From: Bin5 sp034422415
GTDB lineage: Bacteria > Chloroflexota > Anaerolineae > Caldilineales > Caldilineaceae
Direction: 5' to 3'
Length of the DNA: 64,000 bases
Assembly (NCBI GenBank): GCA_965202955.1
Contig: OZ241871.1
Span: 3,844,001 to 3,908,000 of the forward strand
Numbering within the stretch: the first letter of the stretch is position 1; each line of letters starts with the position of its first letter. Of the stretch, positions 25,645-34,479 are shown piece by piece. Both the position numbers and the translations under genes were made by a program. Below the pieces are notes generated by a model, which was given only the letters and a program-made list of their open reading frames with translations, had not been told where the DNA came from and did no database searches.

Positions 25645-26442
25645 TCACTTCGTGCTTCGCGTCCAGAAGGCCAGATAGGGTGGGCTGACCGCCTTGTAGT
25701 ACTCCCAGGTCCCGGGCTCCGGGTCCTGTTCGTGCGTTCGGTGCTCCTCAAAAGCAAGGATCTCGAACCCGCGGCCTATCAAACTGTTGACAAAGGTGCG
25801 CATTGTGTGGCGAAACTCGCGCGGCCCGGGCACTTCGCTGGTTGTACCGTCTTCGAGTTTTACGCTCCAGTTGGCCGTGCCGTAGACGGTTTCGGCGTCG
25901 ATTTCGCCGTCGGCGTAGATTGAATTCGAAGAATAGCCCCGCTCGGGATCATAGTCATCCGGGTCAAAGGTCTGTGTATAGGGATTGTGCCACTGTACGT
26001 GGTAGAGCCCGCTCCCTTTCAGGACCCGGGCGGCTTCGGCAAAGACCGGCTGCACATCCGGCACGAAGTTGATCGAATAGGGCTGGTAGACGATATCAAA
26101 CGCATCCTGCGTGAAGCGAGAGAGATCGCGCATGTCGCCCTGGTGCAACTCGGTCGCGAAGCCGTAGTGGTCTGCCGCCCGCCGGTCCTGCGCCAGCTGT
26201 TCGTCGGAGAGATCCAGTACGGTAACGCGGGCACCGAGCAGTCCGAATGCAACGGACTGCTGGCCTCCGCCGCCGGCCAGTAAGAGAACGCGCTTGCCGC
26301 CGACGTCGCCGAGCAGGCCGGATTCATCCACCATTTCCCGCGCCGCCTTCTTGTCCAGACTGAGTTTGGGCTGGGAATAGAGGACGCCGGCGCGCACCAG
26401 GCCGTTCCAGCGCTCACGATTGAGACTCGAAAGATTGTCCAT
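25645..26442 (-). CDS. Class I SAM-dependent methyltransferase
   Basis: 265 aa. The S-adenosylmethionine motif I is VLLLAGGGGQQSVAFG near residue 52, followed by VTVLDLSDEQL (motif II acidic residue) and a motif IV region FDIVYQPYSI. The start at 26442 is supported by GGAG 5 bases upstream and by an N-terminus typical of the family (NLSSLNRERWNGL); the frame is open further upstream without similarity. It lies downstream of a PhyH dioxygenase gene on the same strand. The methyl acceptor is unknown. Such LNRERWN-type enzymes act on small molecules. Confidence 0.85.
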   Translation of the reverse strand: MDNLSSLNRERWNGLVRAGVLYSQPKLSLDKKAAREMVDESGLLGDVGGKRVLLLAGGGGQQSVAFGLLGARVTVLDLSDEQLAQDRRAADHYGFATELHQGDMRDLSRFTQDAFDIVYQPYSINFVPDVQPVFAEAARVLKGSGLYHVQWHNPYTQTFDPDDYDPERGYSSNSIYADGEIDAETVYGTANWSVKLEDGTTSEVPGPREFRHTMRTFVNSLIGRGFEILAFEEHRTHEQDPEPGTWEYYKAVSPPYLAFWTRSTK

Positions 26443-26551
26443 TCTTCTCCATTGACACTGTAGAGAGAGTACAAAGGGGCGTTCTACGACTGGGCCGTTC
26501 GGCCCACGCAGGCACAGCGTCGCCAAACCCATTACGCTGAACGCCGCTTCC

Positions 26552-27358
26552 CTATGCGGCCGCCCCGTCTTCTGCAGCTGGATGCCCCAGGAGTGTCTGC
26601 CAGCAGGCGAGTCGGATGCGCCGCTCTTTATAGTGATCGCTTTGAGAGACGCCCAGAGGATTGCCAAAAGTGAGAATGTTGACAACGTCCTGCGCCTCGC
26701 CGCGGGCATTCCAATCACGCGATTTGTCGAGTTCCGCTGGATCGTGGTCCCAAGTGGGAGCCGAGTTGTCGCCGGTCCGATTGAAGAGGAACTTGATCAT
26801 GTGGCGTTTGACGGGCGAGCGATTGCTGGCCGTCCCGTGCCACAAGTCATAGTGCGTGAAGGCCACGGTTCCGGCGGCCACAGTCAGCGGGACTTGTCCA
26901 CGAATGTCGCTGTAGGTTGACATCCTGTCGGTCGGGGCGTTGCGAAACTGCGTGCCCGGGACGATAACGGTCGGTCCCATCTCTGCGCTGATCGTGTGCG
27001 GGTAGTAGAGCCCCAGAAGCCGGTCGATAGCGATGCTGCGGTTGTTCGTACTATCCTGGTGCCACTGCATATGTCCCGAACCTGGCAGTTTGCAATGCCA
27101 ATGACGATGGCTGTTGACGGTAAAGTCCTCGCCCAAGAGGCTGATGAGCGCGCCCTGCACTGCCGGATGGTCGAGCACCTGCCACAGCTCGGGGACCAAA
27201 TCGGTAACGGCGTCGCCCGGGTTGGCGCTCAGGCCGTCCAGCCGGGCGGCGATCTGTTCATTCAGTCCGGGGGGCAGGTCCGGTTCGACCAGGTGGTAGC
27301 CGTTGACCAGAAAGCTGGCTACCTCAACATCGCTGAGCAGACGCTCTTTGCTGATCAC
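26552..27358 (-). CDS. Phytanoyl-CoA dioxygenase family protein
   Basis: 268-aa Fe(II)/2-oxoglutarate oxygenase of the PhyH family. The iron ligands are His and Asp in MQWHQDSTNN and the distal His in LWHGTASNRS. The Arg of VKRHMIKF should bind 2-oxoglutarate. It starts inside the stop of the preceding small gene (ATGA overlap at 27355-27358), so the two are translationally coupled. Proteins of this family hydroxylate fatty acyl, alkaloid or small polar substrates. Bacterial members in the same genomes are often numerous; a second one is at 57.0 kb. Substrate unknown. Confidence 0.88.
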   Translation of the reverse strand: MISKERLLSDVEVASFLVNGYHLVEPDLPPGLNEQIAARLDGLSANPGDAVTDLVPELWQVLDHPAVQGALISLLGEDFTVNSHRHWHCKLPGSGHMQWHQDSTNNRSIAIDRLLGLYYPHTISAEMGPTVIVPGTQFRNAPTDRMSTYSDIRGQVPLTVAAGTVAFTHYDLWHGTASNRSPVKRHMIKFLFNRTGDNSAPTWDHDPAELDKSRDWNARGEAQDVVNILTFGNPLGVSQSDHYKERRIRLACWQTLLGHPAAEDGAAA

Positions 27359-27639
27359 GGGACGACCTCCATCTTTTGCAGGATGAATTCGTAGCCGATC
27401 ACATCCAGGTCGGTGTCGCTGAAGGGGGACTGCAAGTGAGGAAACTGGACGATCTGCCAGCCGTCAACGAGCGCGTCATGCACGGTCGCATAGGCCCATT
27501 CAAACTCGCCGCCGCTTATCTCAACCTGATAGCCCTCGGTCGGTTCTATCTGCGTGTAACCGAGGATATCGGAAAAGACGCTGGGCGTGCGCGCGTGCAG
27601 GTAGAGTAGTCGCTGACGTGGAAGGCGGCTTGGGTCCAT
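27355..27639 (-). CDS. Hypothetical protein coupled to PhyH dioxygenase
   Basis: 94 aa, family not recognised. It reads as a compact mixed alpha/beta protein with an aromatic C-terminal half (GEFEWAYATVHDALVDGWQI) and no membrane segment or Cys cluster. The stop overlaps the start of the PhyH gene by four bases, strong evidence that it is real and linked. The ATG at 27639 has AGGA about 12 bases upstream; an in-frame GTG at 27681 is the alternative. Confidence 0.65.
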   Translation of the reverse strand: MDPSRLPRQRLLYLHARTPSVFSDILGYTQIEPTEGYQVEISGGEFEWAYATVHDALVDGWQIVQFPHLQSPFSDTDLDVIGYEFILQKMEVVP

Positions 27640-27846
27640 CGGTGGTACAGTCCTGGAGGCGGGGTAGTCGCTGGCTGGCACAGGATCAGCATTATAGTGG
27701 AAGACGCCAATGGCGGCAACCCGCTTCGGTGTGACTCTTGACTGGGAACGGGCTTCGCGCTAGAATTCACCCACCCGGGAAGCAGGATAGAATCAACCCG
27801 GGCAGGGCCGCAGATCGGCGGACCGACAGCGCCTTCAGGACCCAAA

Positions 27847-29010
27847 ATGCCCACCTCCCAGCCGGCCTCATCAACCGGGCAGACGGCAGCATCGGGCAAC
27901 GGACAGAGCCCGCTTCAGTCGGAGACTGTCTTTGACAGGCCCAGCAAGCAGCATCCATCTTCGCCCAAGCGTGTAATCGACTGCGACATCCACAACGAGG
28001 TGTCGTCGATTGAAGATCTGATGCCCTATCTGGCCGACTACTGGCGCGATTACATCCTCGGTTCCGCCTTCAACCGCCCGAGCGCCAACGACTATCCGCG
28101 CGGCGCTCCCACCTCAGCGAGACCCGGCAGTGTTCCGCCCGACGGCAGGGCCGCAGGTTCCTGTTTGCAGTTCGTGCAAGAACAGGCACTTGCCCCATTT
28201 GACACCGAAATTGGCATCCTGAACTGCGCCTACCGCGTGCAGAGCATCAAACAGGAAGATCTGGCCGCGGACTTGGCGACCGCGGCTAACCGCTGGCAAA
28301 TCGACGAGTGGCTGACGCCAGAGCCGCGGCTGCGGGGTTCGCTGGTCGTGCCCAGTCAAACGCCCGCGCGCGCGGCCGAAGAAATTCAGCGCTTCGGCGA
28401 CCATCCACAGTTTGTTCAGGCCATTCTGCCGGTCCGATCATACATTCCCTACGGCAGCCGGTTTTACGACCCCCTGTACGCGGCCGCGGTCGAGCACGAC
28501 CTGGTGGTCGGCATCCACTTTGGCGGCGCGCCGGGGCATCCGCCGACGCCGGTGGGATGGCCGTCGACCTATCTCGAAGAACACGCGGGCATGGCCCAGG
28601 TCTTTCAATCGCAGGTCATCAGTATCATTGCCGAGGGCGTCTTTGACCGCTTTCCCGACCTGCGTATGGCCCTGATTGAAGGAGGTTTCATCTGGATGCC
28701 ATCGTTGATGTGGCGGCTGGACAAGGAGTGGAAGGGCCTGCGCTCAAACACGCCCTGGGTCAGGCGTCCGCCGTCCGACTACATTCGGGAGCATATTCGC
28801 TTGACCGTTCAGCCGGTCGGTGCTCCGCCGGATCCTCGGTTTATCCTCCAGACGATCGAGCAGATGGAGTCGGACACGATGCTGATGTTTGCGACCGACT
28901 ACCCGCACTGGCACTACGATGACGAGAATGAAGCCTGGCCAGTGGCGCTGCCCGAACCGCTTAACAGCAACATCTGGTCTGATAACGCCCGCGCCTTCTA
29001 TCGACTTTGA
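27847..29010 (+). CDS. Metal-dependent amidohydrolase, ACMSD-like (paralog 1)
   Basis: 387-aa amidohydrolase-2 family TIM barrel, related to aminocarboxymuconate-semialdehyde and gamma-resorcylate decarboxylases. The N-terminal metal motif is VIDCDIHNE near residue 45. A barrel His lies in VVGIHFGG, and the C-terminal Asp is in FATDYPHWHYD. A flexible ~40-residue Ser/Gln-rich N-terminus precedes the fold. AGGA precedes the ATG. It begins a plus-strand run of three paralogs, with the second starting 11 bases after its stop. Decarboxylation or hydrolysis of a cyclic or aromatic acid is likely; substrate unknown. Confidence 0.85.
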   Translation: MPTSQPASSTGQTAASGNGQSPLQSETVFDRPSKQHPSSPKRVIDCDIHNEVSSIEDLMPYLADYWRDYILGSAFNRPSANDYPRGAPTSARPGSVPPDGRAAGSCLQFVQEQALAPFDTEIGILNCAYRVQSIKQEDLAADLATAANRWQIDEWLTPEPRLRGSLVVPSQTPARAAEEIQRFGDHPQFVQAILPVRSYIPYGSRFYDPLYAAAVEHDLVVGIHFGGAPGHPPTPVGWPSTYLEEHAGMAQVFQSQVISIIAEGVFDRFPDLRMALIEGGFIWMPSLMWRLDKEWKGLRSNTPWVRRPPSDYIREHIRLTVQPVGAPPDPRFILQTIEQMESDTMLMFATDYPHWHYDDENEAWPVALPEPLNSNIWSDNARAFYRL

Positions 29011-29021
29011 GGAGATCCGAC

Positions 29022-30137
29022 ATGACGCTGGAACTGGAGATGGAAGAGAGGCCGGCAGCCGAAGAGAAGACGCGACTGGCGGTAATCGACACCGACATTC
29101 ACAACTTCGACGTTTACGACGACCCAATTTTCGACCAGATATTTTGCAAATATATCGCGCCGGAATGGTTGGACCATCATAAGATGATCGGGTTGCGCAG
29201 CTATTACGGCGGCGGTTACCCGCGCGCTCAGCCAAACGCCGCTCGGACCGATTCCTGGCCTCCCAGCGGCCGCCCGCCGGGCACAGACCTGGAGTTCATG
29301 CGCGAGCAGTTACTCGACGCCTGGGACATGGACTTCGGGATCCTGAACCCCCTTGCGCCAGCCGGCGGCCAAGTGAACAGAGAGTATGGGGCGCAGCTGG
29401 CACGCGCCATCAACGACTACCAGATCGCCGAGTGGCTGGAGCATGAGCCGCGGTTACGGGCCTCGATGGTCGTCAATTACGAGGATGCTGAACTGGCAGC
29501 CGCGGAGATTCACCGCCTGGGCGATCACGACGGCTTTGTACAGATCCTGCTGGTGACGCGGACTGAGGAGCCCCTCGGACGGCGCAAGTATTGGAAGATG
29601 TACGAAGCCGCGCTCGAATACGACCTGCCGGTCGGCATCCACTTCGGGGGCGGCGGCAGCCATCCTCTGACCGCCGGCGGATGGCCTTCCTATTATATCG
29701 AGGACCACTGCGGCATGGCGCAGGCGTTCCAGGCGCAGGTCGCCAGCTTCGTATGCGAGGGCGTTTTCGAACATTTTCCCACACTGCGGGTCGTCGTCAT
29801 CGAGGGCGGCTTTGCCTGGTTGCCTTCACTGGCGTGGCGGCTGGACCAGAGTTGGAAGCGTCTGCGCGCTGAGGCCCCCTATCTCAAGAGGGCGCCGTCC
29901 GAGTATATGCAGGAGCATTTCTGGCTTTCCACGCAGCCAATGGAGGAGCCTCGCCATCAACGTCACTTCGAACAGCTGCTTGAACAGATGGACGGCGGTA
30001 GCCATCTCATGTTCGCGACCGACTATCCGCACTGGGACTTTGACTCGCCCGACCGCGCCCTGCCTGCAACGCTTCCGTTCAAGACGAGGAGAAACATCAT
30101 GGCGGAGAACGCCCGCGCCTTCTACAAGTTGCCGTAG
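29022..30137 (+). CDS. Metal-dependent amidohydrolase, ACMSD-like (paralog 2)
   Basis: 371-aa paralog of the gene just upstream. Metal motif VIDTDIHNF near residue 25, barrel His in VGIHFGGGGSH, C-terminal FATDYPHWDFD. GAGGAGA lies 7 bases before the ATG at 29022. It shares the layout and the tail ENARAFYKLP with paralog 1 (DNARAFYRL). The pair looks like a tandem duplication that has since diverged. The two may act on related substrates or form a mixed oligomer. Confidence 0.87.
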   Translation: MTLELEMEERPAAEEKTRLAVIDTDIHNFDVYDDPIFDQIFCKYIAPEWLDHHKMIGLRSYYGGGYPRAQPNAARTDSWPPSGRPPGTDLEFMREQLLDAWDMDFGILNPLAPAGGQVNREYGAQLARAINDYQIAEWLEHEPRLRASMVVNYEDAELAAAEIHRLGDHDGFVQILLVTRTEEPLGRRKYWKMYEAALEYDLPVGIHFGGGGSHPLTAGGWPSYYIEDHCGMAQAFQAQVASFVCEGVFEHFPTLRVVVIEGGFAWLPSLAWRLDQSWKRLRAEAPYLKRAPSEYMQEHFWLSTQPMEEPRHQRHFEQLLEQMDGGSHLMFATDYPHWDFDSPDRALPATLPFKTRRNIMAENARAFYKLP

Positions 30138-30158
30138 CCGGCGAACTGGACGCACTAG

Positions 30159-31028
30159 ATGGGCGGAATCGGCCGCTTTCTGACCTCGCCTCTGGCAACT
30201 GTACAAGGGGAGCCCCTGACCCCGGCGGACCTTCTACTCACAGTCGCGTCGGTACTGTTCTTTTACCTGCTGGCGCGGGTCGCGGCCGGGCAGTTCAGGC
30301 GAAAGGTCGAACCGCACCTCAATCTAACGGCGACGAATAAGCATCTCCTTCGCTCCACCGTCTATCTGACCATTCTCATTGCCGGCATTTATACGTCACT
30401 GTCATTTCTGCGTGTAGACCTGTCGATATTCCTGGTGCCGCTCGGCGCGCTGAGCATTGGACTGGGCCTCGGTCTGCAAACGCTGGCCAGCAACTATATC
30501 GCGGGGCTGGTGCTGATGATGGAAGGAACGATCCGCGACGGTGACGTAATCGAAGTCGACGGCATACGCGGGACGGTTATCGAAGTCGGCCTGCGGACGA
30601 CAGTTGTACAGACCTTCAGCAACACGGAGGTGATCGTTCCCAATTCGCTGATGGTTTCGCAGCGCCTTGACAACTGGACGAAGTCGGACCGCGTTCTGCG
30701 CATCGAGTCGCATATTGGCGTCGCCTACGGGTCTGACATCGGCAAGGTGCACGGGATTCTGCACTCTAACATCGTCGGCCACGCGGCTGTCATTTCCGAA
30801 CCGGAGCCGCGTACATTTCTGGTTGAGTTCGCCGATTCCGCGCTGCTTTTTCGCATCCAATACTGGATCGATGACCCGACCCAGCGTCTCTCCTCCTTGA
30901 GCGACATTCTGGAGGGAATTTACCAGGACATGGACGAACAGGACATTGTCATTCCGTTCCCGCAGCGGGATGTTTGGCTCAGGCGAGAGCCGGCGGAATC
31001 CAGTATTGCCGGCGCAGCCAACCTATAG
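30159..31028 (+). CDS. MscS-type mechanosensitive channel
   Basis: 289-aa small-conductance channel with three N-terminal membrane helices. The pore-lining third helix is Gly/Ala-rich (LGALSIGLGLGLQTLASNYIAGL). It leads into the MscS beta domain (GTIRDGDVIEVDG, VEVGLRTTVVQTFSNTEVIVPNS). It releases solutes on osmotic down-shock. It starts 21 bases after paralog 2 and ends 66 bases before paralog 3, so it lies within the amidohydrolase run and is probably cotranscribed. It could vent a product or simply be a passenger. Confidence 0.92.
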   Translation: MGGIGRFLTSPLATVQGEPLTPADLLLTVASVLFFYLLARVAAGQFRRKVEPHLNLTATNKHLLRSTVYLTILIAGIYTSLSFLRVDLSIFLVPLGALSIGLGLGLQTLASNYIAGLVLMMEGTIRDGDVIEVDGIRGTVIEVGLRTTVVQTFSNTEVIVPNSLMVSQRLDNWTKSDRVLRIESHIGVAYGSDIGKVHGILHSNIVGHAAVISEPEPRTFLVEFADSALLFRIQYWIDDPTQRLSSLSDILEGIYQDMDEQDIVIPFPQRDVWLRREPAESSIAGAANL

Positions 31029-31094
31029 TATTCATGCAACTCGAGACCGTTGCGTCTGACGGGTGCGGCCGCGAGATCTCAAGGAGACAGTTCG

Positions 31095-32234
31095 ATGAGT
31101 AAACCAGGAGCAACCCCAATCACGGCGCCGGGTTGGACGGGCCAGGAGAAGGAAGGCGTCAAGATCGTCGACTGCGATGTCCATCACAACTTTGAACGGC
31201 CAGAACAGCTGCTGCCCTATCTATCTAAGTTCTGGCAGAATCATCTGCTTGACCAGGGGTTGCACCTGCCTAGCGGCGGTTACTCAAACATCCCTCATCG
31301 CACCAATCGACCTGATTTGAAGGACCCCAACCTGAAGGAGCGGGACTTCAACTTTTCGCTCGAGTTTCTGCAACGCGAGCACCTGGATCCCTGGAATGTG
31401 GACTACGCGCTGCTGACCGGGCCGCCCCCGTTCTACGGCTACACGGGGCTGCCGGACCCAGATTGGGCCGCGGCTTTGTGTCGCGCGTTCAACGACTGGA
31501 CGATCGAACACTGGCTCGACAGGGATGACCGCGTAGTCAACTCCATCCTTGTCTCGCCTTCCGACCCGGCCCAGGCTGTAGCCGAGATCAGACGGCTCGC
31601 CGCCCGTAAGGACACGGTCGCTGTTATGATTCCGATGGGCACCAGCATGCCCTTCGGCAACCGGTTCTATCACCCGATCTGGGAGGCGTGCGAGGACCAC
31701 GGGCTGCCGGTCGTCGCCCACATCGGCGGCGGCGGCGGCGCGGCGCGTACGACACCCACGCCGCTCGGCTTTCCGACCTACTACATGGAGTCGCGCATGA
31801 GCCGGCCCTACGTGGCGAGCACGCACGCGGCCTCGCTGATCTGTGAGGGCGTCTTCGAGAAGTTTCCCAACCTGATGTTTGCGCTTACCGAAGCGCAACA
31901 GCTTTGGGCCGTCGCCGTGATGTGGCACATGGATTCAGACTGGAAGGCGATCCGCGATCAGACGCCGTGGTTGAAGCGCCTGCCCAGCGAGTATTTCCGC
32001 GAGCACATACGCGTCGGTTCGCAGCCAATGCATGAGGCCGAGAGCACCGAGCAACTCTATCAGTTCCTGGAGATGATGCACGCCGAGGAAACACTGGTCT
32101 ACTGTTCAGATTTTCCCCACTTCGACTGGAACGACCCGGTGACCACGTTTCCAAAACTGAAGCCCGAAGCGCATCAACGTATCTTTGCAGACAATGCTCT
32201 CGAAATGCTGCGAATGGGGGACCTTCAGCAGTGA
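31095..32234 (+). CDS. Metal-dependent amidohydrolase, ACMSD-like (paralog 3)
   Basis: 379-aa third member. Metal motif IVDCDVHHN near residue 27, barrel His in VVAHIGGGGGAARTT and C-terminal YCSDFPHFDWN, slightly different from paralogs 1 and 2. AAGGAGA lies 8 bases before ATG 31095. Its stop overlaps the GTG start of the Rieske gene, so the two are made together. That coupling suggests either electron delivery to a partner oxygenase or a shared pathway for aromatic or cyclic acids. Confidence 0.86.
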   Translation: MSKPGATPITAPGWTGQEKEGVKIVDCDVHHNFERPEQLLPYLSKFWQNHLLDQGLHLPSGGYSNIPHRTNRPDLKDPNLKERDFNFSLEFLQREHLDPWNVDYALLTGPPPFYGYTGLPDPDWAAALCRAFNDWTIEHWLDRDDRVVNSILVSPSDPAQAVAEIRRLAARKDTVAVMIPMGTSMPFGNRFYHPIWEACEDHGLPVVAHIGGGGGAARTTPTPLGFPTYYMESRMSRPYVASTHAASLICEGVFEKFPNLMFALTEAQQLWAVAVMWHMDSDWKAIRDQTPWLKRLPSEYFREHIRVGSQPMHEAESTEQLYQFLEMMHAEETLVYCSDFPHFDWNDPVTTFPKLKPEAHQRIFADNALEMLRMGDLQQ

Positions 32235-32608
32235 CAGGCGTAGTCGTCGCCAAAGTGTGGGAGATCCCACCGGGGGAGCGCAAGATCGTCGTCCCTCTTC
32301 GCGGACGCGCCGGCATCGGCGTCTTTAATGTAAAGGGCGATTTCTACGCGCTCCGGAATATCTGCCCGCATAAGCGAGGACCCCTCTGCACGGGCGAACT
32401 GACCGGTCGCGTCGAAGCGGATGCGCCCCCTTCCGGCCACGCTGCAGGAATGACCGTTGAAGGCGACGGCGAACTGTTGCGCTGTCCGTGGCACCAGTGG
32501 CCGTTTGAGATCGCGACTGGCCGCTGCCTGGTCGATCCGAAAGTGCGCGTCAAGACCTACCCGGTGCGCGTGGTAGGCAATGACATCGTTGTCGAATTTG
32601 ACGAGTAA
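32231..32608 (+). CDS. Rieske-type [2Fe-2S] ferredoxin
   Basis: 125-aa single Rieske domain. Cluster ligands are C45-P-H47 and C85-P-W-H88. The 37-residue insert between them is longer than the usual ~17. GTG start at 32231 within the stop of paralog 3 (GTGA). It is like ferredoxins or small subunits that pass electrons to ring-hydroxylating oxygenases. No oxygenase alpha subunit or reductase is present nearby, so its partner must be elsewhere. An alternative is a stand-alone Rieske protein serving a demethylase. Confidence 0.9.
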   Translation: MTGVVVAKVWEIPPGERKIVVPLRGRAGIGVFNVKGDFYALRNICPHKRGPLCTGELTGRVEADAPPSGHAAGMTVEGDGELLRCPWHQWPFEIATGRCLVDPKVRVKTYPVRVVGNDIVVEFDE

Positions 32609-32928
32609 TTCGAGCAGAAAACTGTGGTTTTTGTGCAGACGGCGACATCTCGCATATCCTGGCATCCGTCCACCTGTCGGGAACTGATTCAGCCTCCCTT
32701 TCCGCCTGGACCGGCGATTGCCCCCACGGTCTGATCGAGTCAACCTGTCTGCGGTGGCTCCCATTCTCCGCATTTGAACCAGGATGCGTTCACGTTCGCT
32801 TTGCCGCGTCTTGAAGGCGCGGCGCCGTTGCATTCTATGCGCTGACCGGGTAGCAGAGTAGAATGAAGTCAACTTTGCAGGGAGTCTTAAGCTATTGGTT
32901 ACTTGGATCTCACGAGAGAAAGGCATTC
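32609..32928. other. Intergenic region before the DEAD-box helicase
   Basis: 320 bases without a gene. A TAGAAT (32859-32864) preceded by no good -35 could be the helicase promoter; CTTAAG and TTGG/AT-rich stretches follow. No hairpin with a U-tract was found after the Rieske gene. Confidence 0.4.
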
Positions 32929-34458
32929 ATGTCAGAAGATACCGCTCCAGGCCAGCCCGAAAACAGTCCGGACTCTCGTCCAGCGCCCGGACCGGGCTCA
33001 TTTGACGAGAATGTTGATCCCGCCGACCTTGTCGAACCGGAAAACGCCCTGCCGGCCATCAGCCTGGCCGATTTGCCGCAGGAGGCGCAGACGGCTGCGG
33101 CCAGCGCCGGTTGGACGACGCTGATGCCGGTCCAGGCGCGGGCCATCCCCTATCTGCTTGCAGGGAGGGACCTGATGGTGCAGGCGCGCACGGGCAGCGG
33201 CAAGACCGGCGCTTTCCTGTTGCCGATTCTGCACCAGATCAAGGCGGGCAAAAAGGCCTGCCAGGCGCTGATCCTGGCGCCGACGCGCGAGCTTGCACTG
33301 CAGGTGTCGAAGGAGGCCGAACTGCTGGGACGCTCCGCCGGTGTGCGGAGCATCGCCGTATACGGCGGCGTCGGATACGGCCCTCAAATCGAAGCACTGC
33401 GCGCCGGATCACAGCTGGTGATAGGTACGCCAGGACGCATCCTCGATCATTTGCTGCAACGTACGTTGCGGCTGGATGATCTGCAGCTGCTTGTCTTCGA
33501 CGAGGCCGACCGAATGTTGTCGATGGGATTCTATCCCGACATGCTGCAGGTGCAGACCTACCTGCCCTCGCACCGGATCAGAGGCTCGATGTTCTCGGCC
33601 ACGTTTCCGGCACACGTAATGCGACTGGCGCAGCAGTTCCTGTCGCAGCCCGACTTTCTCAGCCTGAGCCGCGATCGGGTACACGTGGCAGAGGCCGAGC
33701 ACGTCCTGTATGCAGAGCCGGGCATGAAGAAGGACCGGGCGCTGGTCCGGCTGATCGAGATCGAGAATCCGGCCGCGGCCATCGTCTTCGGCACGACGCG
33801 GCGCACAGTTGACTATGTGACGATCGTTTTGCAGCGCTTCGGTTATGACGCCGACAGGCTGACATCCGATCTCAGTCAACAGGAGCGTGAGCGGGTCCTG
33901 CGGCGGCTGCGAGAAGGGAAGTTGCGGCTGCTGGTAGCAACCGACGTGGCCGCGCGCGGCATCGATATTCCCGAGTTGTCCCATATCTTCCAGTACGAGC
34001 CGCCAGAGGATCCCGAATCGTACATTCATCGCGCCGGGCGGACCGCGCGCGCAGGGGCTACGGGCACTGCGATCTCGCTGACGGCGTCATTCGATGAACG
34101 AACGCAGATGGAGCGGATCGCCAAGCGCTTCGGTATTCCAATTGAGGAGCGGAAGTTGCCCACCGACGAGGAGGTCGCGGCTACCGTTTCGGAGCGGGTT
34201 ACTGCCCTTCTCGAGGCCAAGCTGCGCGGCCGCGACAATTTGCAGAGCGAGCGGATGCGCCGCTTCCGGCCGCTGGTTGATGATTGGCTGGCATCGGATG
34301 AGGGGCAGACACTGCTGGCGATGTTGGTCGACGATTTTTACCAGGGCTCGCTGCATGCGCCGCCGGTCTTGCCGGCCCAGAAGCCGGTCTCGCAAGGCGG
34401 GCAGCAGCCCCGCCGGCGCCGCAACCGACGGACCCGCAATCGGCGCCGCGACGCCTGA
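32929..34458 (+). CDS. DEAD-box RNA helicase
   Basis: 509-aa ATP-dependent RNA helicase with both RecA-like domains. Motif I is ARTGSGKT, motif II LLVFDEADRM, motif III SAT, and motif VI HRAGRTARAG. The ~70-residue N-terminus is acidic and low in complexity, and the C-terminus is very basic (RRRRNRRTRNRRRDA), likely an RNA-binding tail. GAAAGG lies 6 bases before ATG 32929. It stands alone, convergent with nadE. Expected roles are ribosome assembly or cold-induced RNA unwinding. Confidence 0.93.
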   Translation: MSEDTAPGQPENSPDSRPAPGPGSFDENVDPADLVEPENALPAISLADLPQEAQTAAASAGWTTLMPVQARAIPYLLAGRDLMVQARTGSGKTGAFLLPILHQIKAGKKACQALILAPTRELALQVSKEAELLGRSAGVRSIAVYGGVGYGPQIEALRAGSQLVIGTPGRILDHLLQRTLRLDDLQLLVFDEADRMLSMGFYPDMLQVQTYLPSHRIRGSMFSATFPAHVMRLAQQFLSQPDFLSLSRDRVHVAEAEHVLYAEPGMKKDRALVRLIEIENPAAAIVFGTTRRTVDYVTIVLQRFGYDADRLTSDLSQQERERVLRRLREGKLRLLVATDVAARGIDIPELSHIFQYEPPEDPESYIHRAGRTARAGATGTAISLTASFDERTQMERIAKRFGIPIEERKLPTDEEVAATVSERVTALLEAKLRGRDNLQSERMRRFRPLVDDWLASDEGQTLLAMLVDDFYQGSLHAPPVLPAQKPVSQGGQQPRRRRNRRTRNRRRDA

Positions 34459-34479
34459 CCCTCTCCTTCCTTCCGAAAC

